From: Soonwooa sp032078105
GTDB lineage: Bacteria; Bacteroidota; Bacteroidia; Flavobacteriales; Weeksellaceae
Direction: 5' to 3'
Assembly: GCA_046269235.1 (NCBI GenBank)
Contig: JBJZOS010000004.1
Span: 186,001 to 250,000 of the forward strand
DNA: 64,000 bases
The notes below the pieces were generated by a model, which had not been told where the DNA came from, made no database searches, and was given only the letters and a program-made list of their open reading frames with translations. Position numbers and translations under genes: made by a program. Positions 51,580-61,297 of this stretch are shown piece after piece. The first letter of the stretch is position 1, and the number at the start of each line of letters is the position of its first letter.

Positions 51580-51618
51580 AATTTGGTTTCAAAATCACTT
51601 TTTTATGTAAATTGCAGT

Positions 51619-52878
51619 ATGAATTTTGAGAGGGTTCAAGAGAAACTGGAAATACTGGCGGATGCGGCGAAATACGATGTGTCCTGCTCCTCTAGTGGCG
51701 GAAAACGCAAAAATAATAACGGCGGTCTGGGCAACAGCCACGCCTCAGGCATTTGCCACAGTTATACCGAGGATGGCCGCTGTATCTCGCTCCTGAAAGT
51801 CCTACTCACCAACCACTGCATTTTCGACTGCGCATACTGTGTCTCCCGGAAGTCAAACGATATAAAGCGCGCGGCCTTCACCGTGGAGGAGGTGGTAGAC
51901 CTTACCATTAATTTTTACCGCAGAAATTATATAGAGGGGCTTTTCTTGAGTTCTGGAATCTTCAAAGATGCCGACACCACGATGGAAAGGCTGGTGCGCG
52001 TCGCCAAGAAACTGCGGCAGCAGCATAAATTCAACGGATATATCCACCTAAAATCAATTCCCGGCGCAAGCGACGAACTGATGCGCGAGGCGGGGCTTTA
52101 TGCCGACCGGCTTTCGGTAAATCTGGAAATTCCTACCGAATCCGGGCTGAAACTTCTCGCCCCAGAAAAATCTCACAAGGAACTAATAAAGCCTATGGGT
52201 TTGATAAAAAACGAACTCCAACTTTATAAGGAGGAGAAGAAAATTTTCCGCAAAGTTCCGCGTTTCGCGCCTGCTGGACAAAGCACGCAGATGATTGTGG
52301 GCGCCACGAGCGAGACCGATCTAAAAATTATAAATGTCGCCGATTATTTCTACAAAAAATTCGGCATGCGCCGGGTGTATTACTCCGGGTATGTGCCTGT
52401 CCTGGAGGATTCGCGACTGCCCTCCATTCTATCGGAAGTTCCTGTGCGAAGGGAAAATCGCCTCTACCAAGCAGATTGGCTGATGCGTTTTTATGGTTTC
52501 AAAGCTGATGAAATCCTGGATCCCAACGCGCCGTTCCTCGATTTAGAAGTAGATCCGAAACTCGCCTGGGCGCTTCGGAACAGGCACTTCTTTCCGGTGA
52601 ACATCAATACAGCGCCAAAAGAGATGCTTTTGCGGATTCCCGGCGTGGGCGTAAAGTCTGTAGCGAAAATTTTAAAGGCAAGAAATTTCCAAAAACTTTC
52701 TGCGGAACACCTCCAAAAAATGGGTGTGGCGATGAACCGCGCAAAATTTTTCATAGAATTTGGCTCCACCAACCAAAACACCAAGTTTATCGACGATAAA
52801 AATTTCCGGCAAATAATCCTTACCGGGATGACTTCCAAATGGAAAAGTCCGTTCTCGCAACAACTGTCACTTTTTTAA
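51619..52878 (+). CDS. Putative DNA modification/repair radical SAM protein (SplB-like)
   Basis: The 419-residue protein has the radical SAM cluster motif CIFDCAYC (near residue 75), preceded by a conserved SSGGKRKNNNGGLGNS and GICHSYTEDGRCISLLKVLLTN. A TIM-barrel-like middle follows (FLSSGIFKDADTTMERLV, LSVNLEIPTESGLKLLAPEK), with a helix-hairpin-helix near the C-terminus (NTAPKEMLLRIPGVGVKSVAKILKAR) for DNA contact. It matches the uncharacterised family annotated as putative DNA modification/repair radical SAM proteins, related to spore photoproduct lyase. The frame is open to 51550, but the ATG at 51619 (MNFERVQEKLEIL) is the conserved start. A TIGR03915-type gene follows 15 bp later. Confidence 0.88.
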   Translation: MNFERVQEKLEILADAAKYDVSCSSSGGKRKNNNGGLGNSHASGICHSYTEDGRCISLLKVLLTNHCIFDCAYCVSRKSNDIKRAAFTVEEVVDLTINFYRRNYIEGLFLSSGIFKDADTTMERLVRVAKKLRQQHKFNGYIHLKSIPGASDELMREAGLYADRLSVNLEIPTESGLKLLAPEKSHKELIKPMGLIKNELQLYKEEKKIFRKVPRFAPAGQSTQMIVGATSETDLKIINVADYFYKKFGMRRVYYSGYVPVLEDSRLPSILSEVPVRRENRLYQADWLMRFYGFKADEILDPNAPFLDLEVDPKLAWALRNRHFFPVNINTAPKEMLLRIPGVGVKSVAKILKARNFQKLSAEHLQKMGVAMNRAKFFIEFGSTNQNTKFIDDKNFRQIILTGMTSKWKSPFSQQLSLF

Positions 52879-52893
52879 GATTCTACGTGAAAA

Positions 52894-53658
52894 ATGGTGA
52901 ACTTAATTTACGATGGTAGTTTCGATGGGCTTCTAACAGCGATTTTCGAGATTTATGAATATAAATTTTCTGACGCGGAAATAGTGGCGGAGCAAAAGGA
53001 GTTTCAGCAGAATATTTTTGAGCGACGCCACACCGTGTATACCGAAAGTGAGAAGGCGCAAAGGGTTTTGAAAAAACTAGAAGTCGCTATAGGTAAAAAC
53101 GGTATCCGGCAACTTCTGATGGTTTTCCTCTCTGAAAAGCCTGACCGGGAAAGGTTGATTTTCAGCGCGGTGCGGCAAAGTATTCTGTATCCTAAAAAAG
53201 ATATCCTGAACAACCTCGCCGATCCGGACATAATCTCAATCGCCAAAACCGTAAAAAGCGTCGGCAGAGAGTCTCACCGGGTGACGGCCTTCGTGCGGTT
53301 TGAAAAACTTCAGGATGAATCATTTTTTGCCAAAATAGAGCCAGATTTCAATGTTTTGCCGTTAGTGGCCAACCATTTTAAGCGACGTTACCAGGATCAG
53401 AAATGGATGATTTTTGATTTAAAAAGAAATTACGGTGTTTATTGGGATTTCTCAGAAGTGCATTATTTTATGCCCGAAGAAGCACAGTTGCCAGCCTTCC
53501 GGAACTCCGAAAACCTGCACCACGACGAAGAAAAAGCCTACCAAAAAATGTGGCAGCGTTATTTCGTAAAAACAGGAATAGAAGCTCGTAAAAATATGAA
53601 ACTCCATATCCAATGGGTGCCGAAGCGCTACTGGAAATATCTGACGGAGAAAGCTTAA
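52894..53658 (+). CDS. TIGR03915 family putative DNA repair protein (DUF4130)
   Basis: The 254-residue protein has the family plan: LIYDGSFDGLLTAIFEIYEYKF at the start, a middle SHRVTAFVRFEKLQDESFFAKIEPDFNVLPLVANHFKRRYQDQKWMIFD, and an end NLHHDEEKAYQKMWQRYFVKTGIEARKNMKLHIQWVPKRYWKYLTE. In other bacteria this domain is fused to a uracil-DNA-glycosylase-like domain; here it is separate. It is encoded right after the radical SAM gene and is expected to act with it on damaged or modified DNA; the reaction is not known. Confidence 0.87.
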   Translation: MVNLIYDGSFDGLLTAIFEIYEYKFSDAEIVAEQKEFQQNIFERRHTVYTESEKAQRVLKKLEVAIGKNGIRQLLMVFLSEKPDRERLIFSAVRQSILYPKKDILNNLADPDIISIAKTVKSVGRESHRVTAFVRFEKLQDESFFAKIEPDFNVLPLVANHFKRRYQDQKWMIFDLKRNYGVYWDFSEVHYFMPEEAQLPAFRNSENLHHDEEKAYQKMWQRYFVKTGIEARKNMKLHIQWVPKRYWKYLTEKA

Positions 53659-53740
53659 AGTTCATTTTTATTGAAAACAGATTAAAATTTATAATTTCCT
53701 TATTTGCAGTTCATTACATATTTTTTTTTCGTCCTGAAAT

Positions 53741-53771
53741 CCTAAAAAAAAGCGGCTAAAAAAGCCGCTTA
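53741..53771 (-). terminator. Terminator of the metal-efflux operon
   Basis: Arms AGCGGCT (53751-53757) and AGCCGCT (53763-53769), with a T-run on the minus strand. It lies about 40 bp past the VIT gene stop and can also end the DNA-repair operon from the left. Confidence 0.82.
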
Positions 53772-53809
53772 ATAGCTTAAACTATTCTTTTTGATTTTTA
53801 TAGATAAAA

Positions 53810-54529
53810 TCATTCCACCTTCACCCCAAACATATATCCCACCACAGCAGAAAGTAACATCGCGATTGTTCCCCATATGGTGATCCTCGCGATGGATTTT
53901 GGGATGCTCGAGCCGCCTGTTTTTGCGGAAATAGCGCCAAGAATTATTAAGAAGATTAGCGTGAAACCATAAAGCCAATATTCCATATTTTTGACGGGCG
54001 TGAGAAGCGTCACCAAAAACGGCAAAATACCGCCCATTAGAAATGATGCGCCCGAAGCCAAAGCCGCCTGTAAAGGATTTGCCTGACTGATTTCGGTGAT
54101 GCCCAATTCGTCGCGGATGTGTGCACCCAAAGCGTCGTGTTCCATCAGTTCTCGCGCCACGATTTGCGCCGTCTCTTTTTTCAGACCGCGCTGTTCGTAG
54201 ATTTGCGCCAAAACCTGTAATTCTTCCTCGGGAAATTCCTCGAGTTCCTGCTTTTCGCGCTCTATGTCAGCTTTTTCGATGTCGGTTTGCGAACTCACGG
54301 ACACATATTCTCCCGCCGCCATTGCGCAGCCTCCCGCAACCAATCCCGCCAGAGTTGCCAATAAAATGGGTTCGCGCGTGGAACTTGCTGCCGCCACGCC
54401 TATCGCGATACTCGAGACAGACAAAATGCCGTCATTTGCGCCCAAAACCGCCGCCCGCAGCCAATTGCTTCGGTGAATGTAATGGCTATCTAAATAATTT
54501 TCTATTGTTATTGTTTTTTCAGTTTTCAT
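53810..54529 (-). CDS. VIT1/CCC1-type iron/manganese transporter
   Basis: The 239-residue membrane protein has the VIT signature: NWLRAAVLGANDGILSVSSIAIGVAAA, then AGLVAGGCAMAAGEYVSVSSQTD. A cytoplasmic acidic segment follows (EKADIEREKQELEEFPEEELQVLAQIYEQRGL), which holds the metal-binding glutamates, and three C-terminal helices (QAALASGASFLMGGILPFLVTLL ...). VIT/CCC1 proteins move Fe2+ or Mn2+ out of the cytoplasm in exchange for protons. It is last in the efflux operon, 12 bp after the membrane-fusion gene. Confidence 0.92.
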   Translation of the reverse strand: MKTEKTITIENYLDSHYIHRSNWLRAAVLGANDGILSVSSIAIGVAAASSTREPILLATLAGLVAGGCAMAAGEYVSVSSQTDIEKADIEREKQELEEFPEEELQVLAQIYEQRGLKKETAQIVARELMEHDALGAHIRDELGITEISQANPLQAALASGASFLMGGILPFLVTLLTPVKNMEYWLYGFTLIFLIILGAISAKTGGSSIPKSIARITIWGTIAMLLSAVVGYMFGVKVE

Positions 54530-54541
54530 AATTTCACAAAT

Positions 54542-55675
54542 TTATTCCTCCACATTTTTCAGAGCCATTAGTAACTGATGTGCGCCTTTTGTTACGAATT
54601 TTTTTGAGATAAATTTATTTTCAAAATTCAGCAACTGCGTATAGCCATTTTCGGAATTTCCGATATTTACAGGGAACATTTTATAGACATTTGGGGCGGT
54701 TTCCTCAAAGATATACTGCTTGTTTTTCCAAGTAATCACGCCCTGGTCGGGAATGACGTAGGCTTCCTGCGAGTCGGTTTCGACCTCGGCATTCATAAAG
54801 GTGCCGGGTATAAGGGCGGGATCAAAACCTACGAAATGCGCGTGAATGAGAACGCTTCTATCCGCGCCGAAATCTTTGCCGATCAGGATAATCGTTGCGG
54901 GAAATTTTTTCCCGGGATTATTGTTGGTATAAGCATAAATGCGCTGCCCCACGGAAATTTTGTCCAAATCTTTCTCGAAGACTTTCAGCGCCAAATGCAA
55001 ATCGCCAGTGTTTACCACCTCGAAAAGGATTTCGGCAGGCGCCACAAACTGACCTACATTGGTATTCACTTTGGAAATATAGCCCGAAATGGGCGAAGTA
55101 ACGACAATGGTTCTCCGGATATTCCCCGCGGAAACGGAATTTGGATTTACCCCTATCGCCGAGAGCCTTGCACCCAAAGCGCGCACCGCAATGTTTTGGT
55201 TATGTGCCTCGGTCTGCGCCATTTGCGCCTGTTTTGTGGAGACTGCTTGATATTTATTCAGATAACTTTGGCGTTCGGAATTTCTTTGCGCGAAGCCAAG
55301 ATTCTCCTTTGCCTGCAAGTAATCCTGCTGAATCTGCACCATTTCGGGGTTTTCGATAATTGCCAAAGTCTGTCCGCGCGCGACATAATTTCCGGGCATA
55401 AAGCGCGCCGACTTCACGACGCCGCCGAGTTGCGAGGAGATGCTCGCCATACTTTGCGGTGGCACATCTATCGTGCCGTTCAGTAAAATTTTGTTGGCAA
55501 TATTCTTTTTATTCAGCATGGATACCTCTATGCCCGCGTTTTTCTTTTGCAATGCGGTGAGCGTGATTTGTGTGCCGTTTGCGGAAATGGCGGATCTTTC
55601 TTCCGTGGTGTCCTCCTTTTTTGAACAGGAGAGAAATAAGGTAATGGTGAGGAAGGGTATGATTAAATGTTTCAT
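54542..55675 (-). CDS. RND efflux membrane-fusion (CzcB-type) lipoprotein
   Basis: The 377-residue protein starts with a lipoprotein signal (LIIPFLTITLFLSCSKKED). It has the membrane-fusion protein order: beta-barrel start (NKILLNGTIDVPPQSMASISSQLGGVVKSARFMPGNYVARGQTLAIIENPE, a biotinyl-lipoyl-like half), alpha-hairpin (QIQQDYLQAKENLGFAQRNSERQSYLNK ...), and the second lipoyl half (VVTSPISGYISKVNTNVGQFVAPAEILFEVVN). It would join the inner-membrane pump to the outer-membrane channel. It lies downstream of the tolC-type gene with a 201-bp spacer. Confidence 0.9.
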   Translation of the reverse strand: MKHLIIPFLTITLFLSCSKKEDTTEERSAISANGTQITLTALQKKNAGIEVSMLNKKNIANKILLNGTIDVPPQSMASISSQLGGVVKSARFMPGNYVARGQTLAIIENPEMVQIQQDYLQAKENLGFAQRNSERQSYLNKYQAVSTKQAQMAQTEAHNQNIAVRALGARLSAIGVNPNSVSAGNIRRTIVVTSPISGYISKVNTNVGQFVAPAEILFEVVNTGDLHLALKVFEKDLDKISVGQRIYAYTNNNPGKKFPATIILIGKDFGADRSVLIHAHFVGFDPALIPGTFMNAEVETDSQEAYVIPDQGVITWKNKQYIFEETAPNVYKMFPVNIGNSENGYTQLLNFENKFISKKFVTKGAHQLLMALKNVEE

Positions 55676-55876
55676 AAAATTTTATCTATTCGTTATGCTT
55701 GGATTTTTAACACAAAGGGAAAAAAAATATACATTTCCAACCGCCTTTAAGGTACAAATTGGAGAAGCCAACAATTTTAAGTTTGGGAAATTGCCGCCTG
55801 CTTTCAGACTTGGGCCTTTATTTTGCAGGTTAATTTTAATAAAAATTTGCCCCTTTGCGTTAAATTTATTGTCCTA

Positions 55877-57127
55877 TTATTTATTGGTTAAAGAATGGAG
55901 TTCGATAATTTTTTCGTTGAGGATTTTCTGGGCATCGATATATTTGTTCTGAATTTCCAAAGACTGGTTTACTAAAATGGAGTACTCCAAATAATTCGTC
56001 TCGCCCTCCTTCAATAGTAGGTTCGCCGTGAACATTATTGTGCGCGCATTTTCGAGGCCTTTTGTTTTGTAATATTCTACCTCGCGCTGCATTTTCTGCA
56101 TTTCGCCGAGGTTTTGGACGTATTGGTTCTTCAATTTTTTCTGTGCAATATCATAATTGCTTTCCGCCAGCTGCTGGTTTATTTTTTGCCCTTCTATCAC
56201 GGATTTTTGTGCGGAATTGAATACCGGCAAAGCCACACCCACCATGGCACTGTGGAAGCGTTTGGAATAGTCATAATCCTTTCCGTCGGCGCCCGATCCC
56301 TTCATCGTCATCGAATTGACCCCAAAATTGAAACTCGGCAGCAGTTTGGCTTTTTCGGCTTCCAATCTTGCGTTTTCGATATTTTTCTGCTGTTCCAACT
56401 GCTTTAAAAGAAATAAATTGGTACCGAAATCATTATTGGAAGGACTGAAATTCAGATTGAAAAAAGCATTGCTCTCATTGGTAAAATTTTCACCCGAATT
56501 GATCAGATTATTAAACTGATAATGATAAATCTCGCGGTCTTTCCGAATGCTCTGCAACTGTATTTCTGCTTGGCTTCGGTAGTTTTCGGCGGTGGTTTTC
56601 TCCAAAATATTGCTTTCGCCCGCTTTTAGGCGCAACTCTGCACGGCGGTAGTAGTTGGAATAAATGCTGTCGGCTTTTTTCAGCAGTTTTTCCTTTTCAT
56701 CGAGATAACTCAAGTTGTTGTAAATCAGCGCAATTTCTTTCTTCAACTGCCATTTTCTAATATCCAAACCAATCGCGGCATTCTTCCACTCTTCTTCCAA
56801 CACTATTTTCTGCACATTGTAGAATTTTGGGAGCTTAACCATTTGAGATACAGATAATTTATTATCCGCATACACAGAGTTCATCTGTCCAAACTCGACC
56901 GAAATATTCAGCGGATCTATGGCGCGGTAGGAATTTTTCATTTTATCCTGATAGTCAATTTTCAGTTGGCCGTTTTTCACATCTAAATTGTTCTGCATTG
57001 CCTTATCTATAGCATTTTGAAGGGAAATGGGCGTTTGGGCAAAAAGTCCACCTTCACTTAAAATGGGGAAAATCTGCAAAACGATTGTGGCAATAAGTAG
57101 GGTTTTTATTTTTATTGAATTTTTCAT
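55877..57127 (-). CDS. TolC-family outer-membrane efflux protein (CzcC-type)
   Basis: The 416-residue protein has a signal peptide (residues about 1-31, ending FAQTP) and two copies of the OEP repeat: SLQNAIDKAMQNNLDVKNGQLKIDYQ and a second coiled-coil bundle (NFGVNSMTMKGSGADG ... GVALPVFNSAQKSVIEGQKINQQLAESN). The helices form the periplasmic tunnel, and the beta-strands the outer-membrane barrel. It is placed between the pump and the fusion-protein genes. Confidence 0.88.
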   Translation of the reverse strand: MKNSIKIKTLLIATIVLQIFPILSEGGLFAQTPISLQNAIDKAMQNNLDVKNGQLKIDYQDKMKNSYRAIDPLNISVEFGQMNSVYADNKLSVSQMVKLPKFYNVQKIVLEEEWKNAAIGLDIRKWQLKKEIALIYNNLSYLDEKEKLLKKADSIYSNYYRRAELRLKAGESNILEKTTAENYRSQAEIQLQSIRKDREIYHYQFNNLINSGENFTNESNAFFNLNFSPSNNDFGTNLFLLKQLEQQKNIENARLEAEKAKLLPSFNFGVNSMTMKGSGADGKDYDYSKRFHSAMVGVALPVFNSAQKSVIEGQKINQQLAESNYDIAQKKLKNQYVQNLGEMQKMQREVEYYKTKGLENARTIMFTANLLLKEGETNYLEYSILVNQSLEIQNKYIDAQKILNEKIIELHSLTNK

Positions 57128-57525
57128 TTAAAAAATTTTAAAGTTATTGAGGCTTTAAATTAAATTATCCTCACGGATTTCACAGTTTTACACGGATTTT
57201 AAAAATAAATGACAATTGTATTATTTAATCCCTTTATGCATTTGTAGTTTTGTTTTTCGAAAATAATCGTTAATGCGTTTGTTTGCCTTCAACAGAAGAA
57301 AAATTTGTTTAATCCTTTGTCTGATATTGCGTTTACTTCATTATCCCATAGTGAAAAAAAAGTGATTTATAATGCATTATCTTCATTTTAAAACATACAG
57401 AAAGGCACTTTGTTTATATAAGAAATACAAATTTCTTAAAAGTCGAAAATTATTTTATGTTTCTAAATGCACAACTGGTTATTTAATTTAAATTATTGAA
57501 CCTCAAAAAAAATTATCTACAAAAT
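57128..57525. other. Low-GC spacer inside the efflux operon
   Basis: 398 bp with no intact gene, markedly more AT-rich than the genes on either side. No terminator-like hairpin is obvious, so read-through from the pump gene is possible. It may be a decayed gene (short minus-strand frames with many stops) or an internal promoter region; I see no decisive sign. Confidence 0.4.
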
Positions 57526-60500
57526 TTAATCGGTTTTCTCCGCTTTGGGGAAAGAGAGCTTCCAATGCTTTTCAAACCAAATGTACATTACCGGAAGCAG
57601 GAACAGCGTGAGGAAGGTCGCGAGCAAAAGTCCGCCGATTACCACCGTTGCAAGCGGACGCTGGACTTCGGCACCTTCTCCACTTGAAATTGCCATCGGC
57701 AAGAAACCGAGCGATGCCACGAAAGCCGTCATCAAAACAGGTCTCAATCTTGAAATACTGCCTAATTTTACAGCACTTTTTAGGTCGGTATTGTTCTGTT
57801 TCTGCCTGTTAAATTCTGCCACAAGGACGATTCCATTTAAAACCGCTACACCAAAAAGTGCGATAAAACCAACGCCCGCCGAAATACTGAAATTCATCCC
57901 GCGAATCCACAGAGAAAGGATTCCGCCGATCGCTGAAAGTGGAATCGCCGAGAAAATCAGTAGTCCGTATTTCGCGGAATTGAAGGCGAAATAGAGCATC
58001 AGCAAAATCAGCAATAAACTCACCGGAACGGCAATAGAGAGGCGGGATTTTGCCTGTTGCAGATTCTCGAAAGTTCCGCCGTAAGTCACGGAATATCCTG
58101 TTGGAAGTTTGAGTTCGGCATCCACTTTTTTCTGCAAATCTTGCACGGTAGACTGTATGTCTCGATCGCGTACATTGAAGCCGACGACGATTCTGCGCTG
58201 TGCATTTTCGCGCTGAATCTGGTTCACGCTTTCCTTCAGTTCCACATTTGCCACGGCGCTCAACGGAATTTCCGTTCCGGAGGATGTGGAAATCAGCAAG
58301 TTATTCACATCTGATATATTCTGCCGCTGGTCGCCATTCAGACGCACCACCAAATCAAATTTCTTCTCGCCTTCATACACGGAACCTGTGGACTGGCCTG
58401 CGAAGGCGGTATTCACAATGGTATTGACATCGCCCAAATTCAAGCCATACTGCGAAAGCGCGGCCCGGTTATAGGTGATCACAATCTGTGGCATGCCGGA
58501 AATAGGTTCCACATATATATTCTGCGCACCATTAATTTTTTTGGAAATAGCGCCCAATTTTTCGGCATAAACCTTCAAAGTATCGAGGTCTTCGCCATAA
58601 ATTTTGCAAACCACATCCTGCCTCGCGCCCGTCATCAATTCATTAAAACGCATTGCGACGGGATATTGAAAGGACCAAGTGACGCCAATGATATTTTTCT
58701 TGAGTTCGGCGGTCATTTTTTCGGCGAGTTCGTCGTAGGTTTTGGCAGATTTCCATTCGTTGCGCTGCTTTAGGATAATCATCATATCACTCGCGTCAAT
58801 CGGCATCGGGTCTGTTGGGATTTCGGAACTTCCGGTTTTGCCTACAATTTTTTCGATTTCCGGGAATTTTTTTAGTAAAACCTGTTGCGATTTTAAAATT
58901 GCATCGGTCGAAGTTTTGAGGTTGCTTCCCGGCAAAACCCTTGTATCTACAGCGAAATCGCCTTCCGGAAGCGTAGGGATAAATTCGCCACCCAACTTCG
59001 TCATCACAAAAACGGCAATGAAAAACAGTCCTACAATGCTGAAAAATATGATATTGGGAATGTTTAGGGTTTTTGAAAGCCATTTATCGTAACCAGCCTC
59101 TAATTTAGCCATCATTTTGTCCGAAAAAGTCTTTTTGTCCGTAATTTTTTTAGATAAAAACAGCGAACTCATCATCGGAACATAGGTTAACGAGAGGATA
59201 AATGCACCTAAAAGTGCGAAAATAACTGTCTGCGCCATTGGTTTGAACATTTTTCCTTCAATGCCTTCCAATGTGAGAATTGGCAAGTAAACAATAAGGA
59301 TAATGATTTGCCCGAAAACTGCGGAATTCATCATTTTTGAAGCCGAAGTATAAACTTCGCCGTCCATCATCTGTTGGCTGATTTTCTGATTGTTAAAGGT
59401 TTTCATAGGCTGAAGCCGGTGCAGAATCGCTTCTACGATAATTACGGCACCATCCACAATCAGCCCAAAATCAAGTGCGCCGAGGCTCATCAAATTCCCC
59501 GATACGCCGAAAATATTCATCATAATAATCGCGAAAAGCATCGCCAAAGGAATAATGGACGCCACCAAAAATCCCGCGCGAAAATTCCCCAAAAAAAGCA
59601 CCAATACGAAGACCACGATCAGCGCGCCCTCCATCAAATTGTGCTTCACGGTGCCGATTGCATTGTTCACCATCTTGGTGCGGTCAAGAAACACATCAAT
59701 TTTGACGCCTTCGGGAAGGGTTTTCTGGATTTCTTCAATGCGGGATTTCACTTTCGCAATCACTTCGTTGGAATTTGCACCCTTCATCATCATCACCACA
59801 GCACCAGCAACTTCACTTTCACCGTTGTAAGTCATTGCACCATAGCGAATTGCCTTTCCGTATTGCACTTTCCCGATATTTTTAATATAAATCGGTGTGC
59901 CGTCCTGCAGATTTTTAATGACTGTATTTTCAATATCATCAATCTTTTCGACTAATCCCTCTGTTCTGATAAACAATGCATTAGCATCTTTTTCTATATA
60001 GGCTCCACCTGTATTTTGATTATTTTTGGCTAGCGCATCGAAAACTTCCGCCATCGTGACACCCATAGATTTCAGAGCGGCAGGATTTACAGCGACTTCA
60101 TATTGCTTTAAATCGCCACCGAAACTCGCAACATCGGCAACGCCTTCAGTACTAAGTAATTGCCTACGAACTGCCCAATCCTGAATCGTCCGCAATTGCA
60201 TCGCATTATAGCGGTGTTCGTAGCCTTTTTTGGGGCGCACAGAATATTGGTAAATTTCGCCAAGACCGGTAGTAATAGGAGCCATAGTTGGGTTACCGAG
60301 CGATTGTGGTATATCTTTGGAAACTTGTTGCAGGCGTTCCGCTACTTGCTGTCGCGCCAAATGCAAATCCACATCGTCGTTAAAAACTATTGTTACAACC
60401 GACAAACCGAAACGCGAAAAACTGCGCATCTGCTTGATCCCCGAAATGTTGTTATTGGCCTGCTCGAGCGGAAAAGTAATGAAGCGTTCCACATCGGGAG

Positions 60501-60672
60501 CGCCCAAACTCGGCGAAACGGTAATGATCTGCACCTGATTGTCGGTAATGTCCGGAACAGCATCAATCGGAAGTTTTTTGACTTCGAAAATTCCATAAAT
60601 AATCAGTGCCAAAGTCATCAGAATAATAATGAATTTGTTTTTTATGGAAAATTCTATGATGTTATTAAGCAT
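57526..60672 (-). CDS. czcA: CzcA-type heavy-metal RND efflux pump
   Basis: The 1048-residue inner-membrane transporter has the RND layout: N-terminal helix (NKFIIILMTLALIIYGIFEVKKLPIDAVPDITDNQVQI), two large periplasmic loops and twelve helices. The fourth helix carries GALDFGLIVDGAVIIVEA, matching the heavy-metal subclass that handles divalent cations (Co, Zn, Cd or Ni), with both aspartates and the glutamate present. The monovalent Cu/Ag subclass has a different motif here, so CusA is less likely. It is preceded by a DUF2231-like protein gene (42 bp) and followed by tolC-type and fusion genes. Confidence 0.92.
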   Translation of the reverse strand: MLNNIIEFSIKNKFIIILMTLALIIYGIFEVKKLPIDAVPDITDNQVQIITVSPSLGAPDVERFITFPLEQANNNISGIKQMRSFSRFGLSVVTIVFNDDVDLHLARQQVAERLQQVSKDIPQSLGNPTMAPITTGLGEIYQYSVRPKKGYEHRYNAMQLRTIQDWAVRRQLLSTEGVADVASFGGDLKQYEVAVNPAALKSMGVTMAEVFDALAKNNQNTGGAYIEKDANALFIRTEGLVEKIDDIENTVIKNLQDGTPIYIKNIGKVQYGKAIRYGAMTYNGESEVAGAVVMMMKGANSNEVIAKVKSRIEEIQKTLPEGVKIDVFLDRTKMVNNAIGTVKHNLMEGALIVVFVLVLFLGNFRAGFLVASIIPLAMLFAIIMMNIFGVSGNLMSLGALDFGLIVDGAVIIVEAILHRLQPMKTFNNQKISQQMMDGEVYTSASKMMNSAVFGQIIILIVYLPILTLEGIEGKMFKPMAQTVIFALLGAFILSLTYVPMMSSLFLSKKITDKKTFSDKMMAKLEAGYDKWLSKTLNIPNIIFFSIVGLFFIAVFVMTKLGGEFIPTLPEGDFAVDTRVLPGSNLKTSTDAILKSQQVLLKKFPEIEKIVGKTGSSEIPTDPMPIDASDMMIILKQRNEWKSAKTYDELAEKMTAELKKNIIGVTWSFQYPVAMRFNELMTGARQDVVCKIYGEDLDTLKVYAEKLGAISKKINGAQNIYVEPISGMPQIVITYNRAALSQYGLNLGDVNTIVNTAFAGQSTGSVYEGEKKFDLVVRLNGDQRQNISDVNNLLISTSSGTEIPLSAVANVELKESVNQIQRENAQRRIVVGFNVRDRDIQSTVQDLQKKVDAELKLPTGYSVTYGGTFENLQQAKSRLSIAVPVSLLLILLMLYFAFNSAKYGLLIFSAIPLSAIGGILSLWIRGMNFSISAGVGFIALFGVAVLNGIVLVAEFNRQKQNNTDLKSAVKLGSISRLRPVLMTAFVASLGFLPMAISSGEGAEVQRPLATVVIGGLLLATFLTLFLLPVMYIWFEKHWKLSFPKAEKTD

Positions 60673-60714
60673 AAAATTTTTGTAAAAAGTTGAATTTGAA
60701 TTAAATAATAAGCG

Positions 60715-61224
60715 TTAATCGTCTTGGTCTTTGCCTGCCTCGCCACCATTTTCAGTATTTTGATTAATGATTTGGTAGGCGGTGTTATTACGGATTTCTG
60801 TGTGACGAATTTCTCCGCCTACTGTCCCGACTTTTTGGGCGAAAAACATCGTGGCAAGACTCAACAACAATACCGCAAAAGGCAGAAATTTTGCGAAAGA
60901 ATATTTGCGAGAATCTGCGAACCAGGACAAGGCAGAAACTGAACCCAAAACATATGAAAGCCCTGCGAATAGTTCGGCGGATTCCTCGTGAATTTTAATG
61001 AGTTGTCGGGAAATTCCGGGAAGGTTTTCTACCGCTTTTTCGGCGCCTTCGCCTGTAGCCATCGCAACCATAGAGGCAGCTGCACCGAGAATAAAAACTA
61101 GGTAAGAATTTCTTTTTGAGGTATCGGATTTTATAAAAATTCCGATCAAAAGTAGAATGATCCCTACAGTTGGGAATATGATTGGCAAATGGTTGACTAC
61201 CAAATGCAAATGAGCATTATTCAT
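60715..61224 (-). CDS. DUF2231-like membrane protein in the efflux operon
   Basis: The 169-residue protein has four hydrophobic segments: HLVVNHLPIIFPTVGIILLLIGIF, YLVFILGAAASMVAMATGEGAEKAV, AELFAGLSYVLGSVSALSW and FLPFAVLLLSLATMFFA. A histidine-rich start (NNAHLHLVVNHLP) and a GEGAE stretch between helices fit the DUF2231 type found near metal transport and haem genes. The function is unknown. It lies 42 bp upstream of the RND pump gene. Confidence 0.72.
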   Translation of the reverse strand: MNNAHLHLVVNHLPIIFPTVGIILLLIGIFIKSDTSKRNSYLVFILGAAASMVAMATGEGAEKAVENLPGISRQLIKIHEESAELFAGLSYVLGSVSALSWFADSRKYSFAKFLPFAVLLLSLATMFFAQKVGTVGGEIRHTEIRNNTAYQIINQNTENGGEAGKDQDD

Positions 61225-61297
61225 TTGAAAGATTTTAAGTTAAAAAACAGAATATGGCACCCAAATTTTTACATAAATTGGGCGTAAAATCTATAAT

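Noticed and set aside
57526..60672. CusA-type (Cu/Ag) assignment of the RND pump
   Set aside because: The fourth helix has DFGLIVDGAVIIVE with two aspartates and a glutamate, typical of the divalent-cation subclass.
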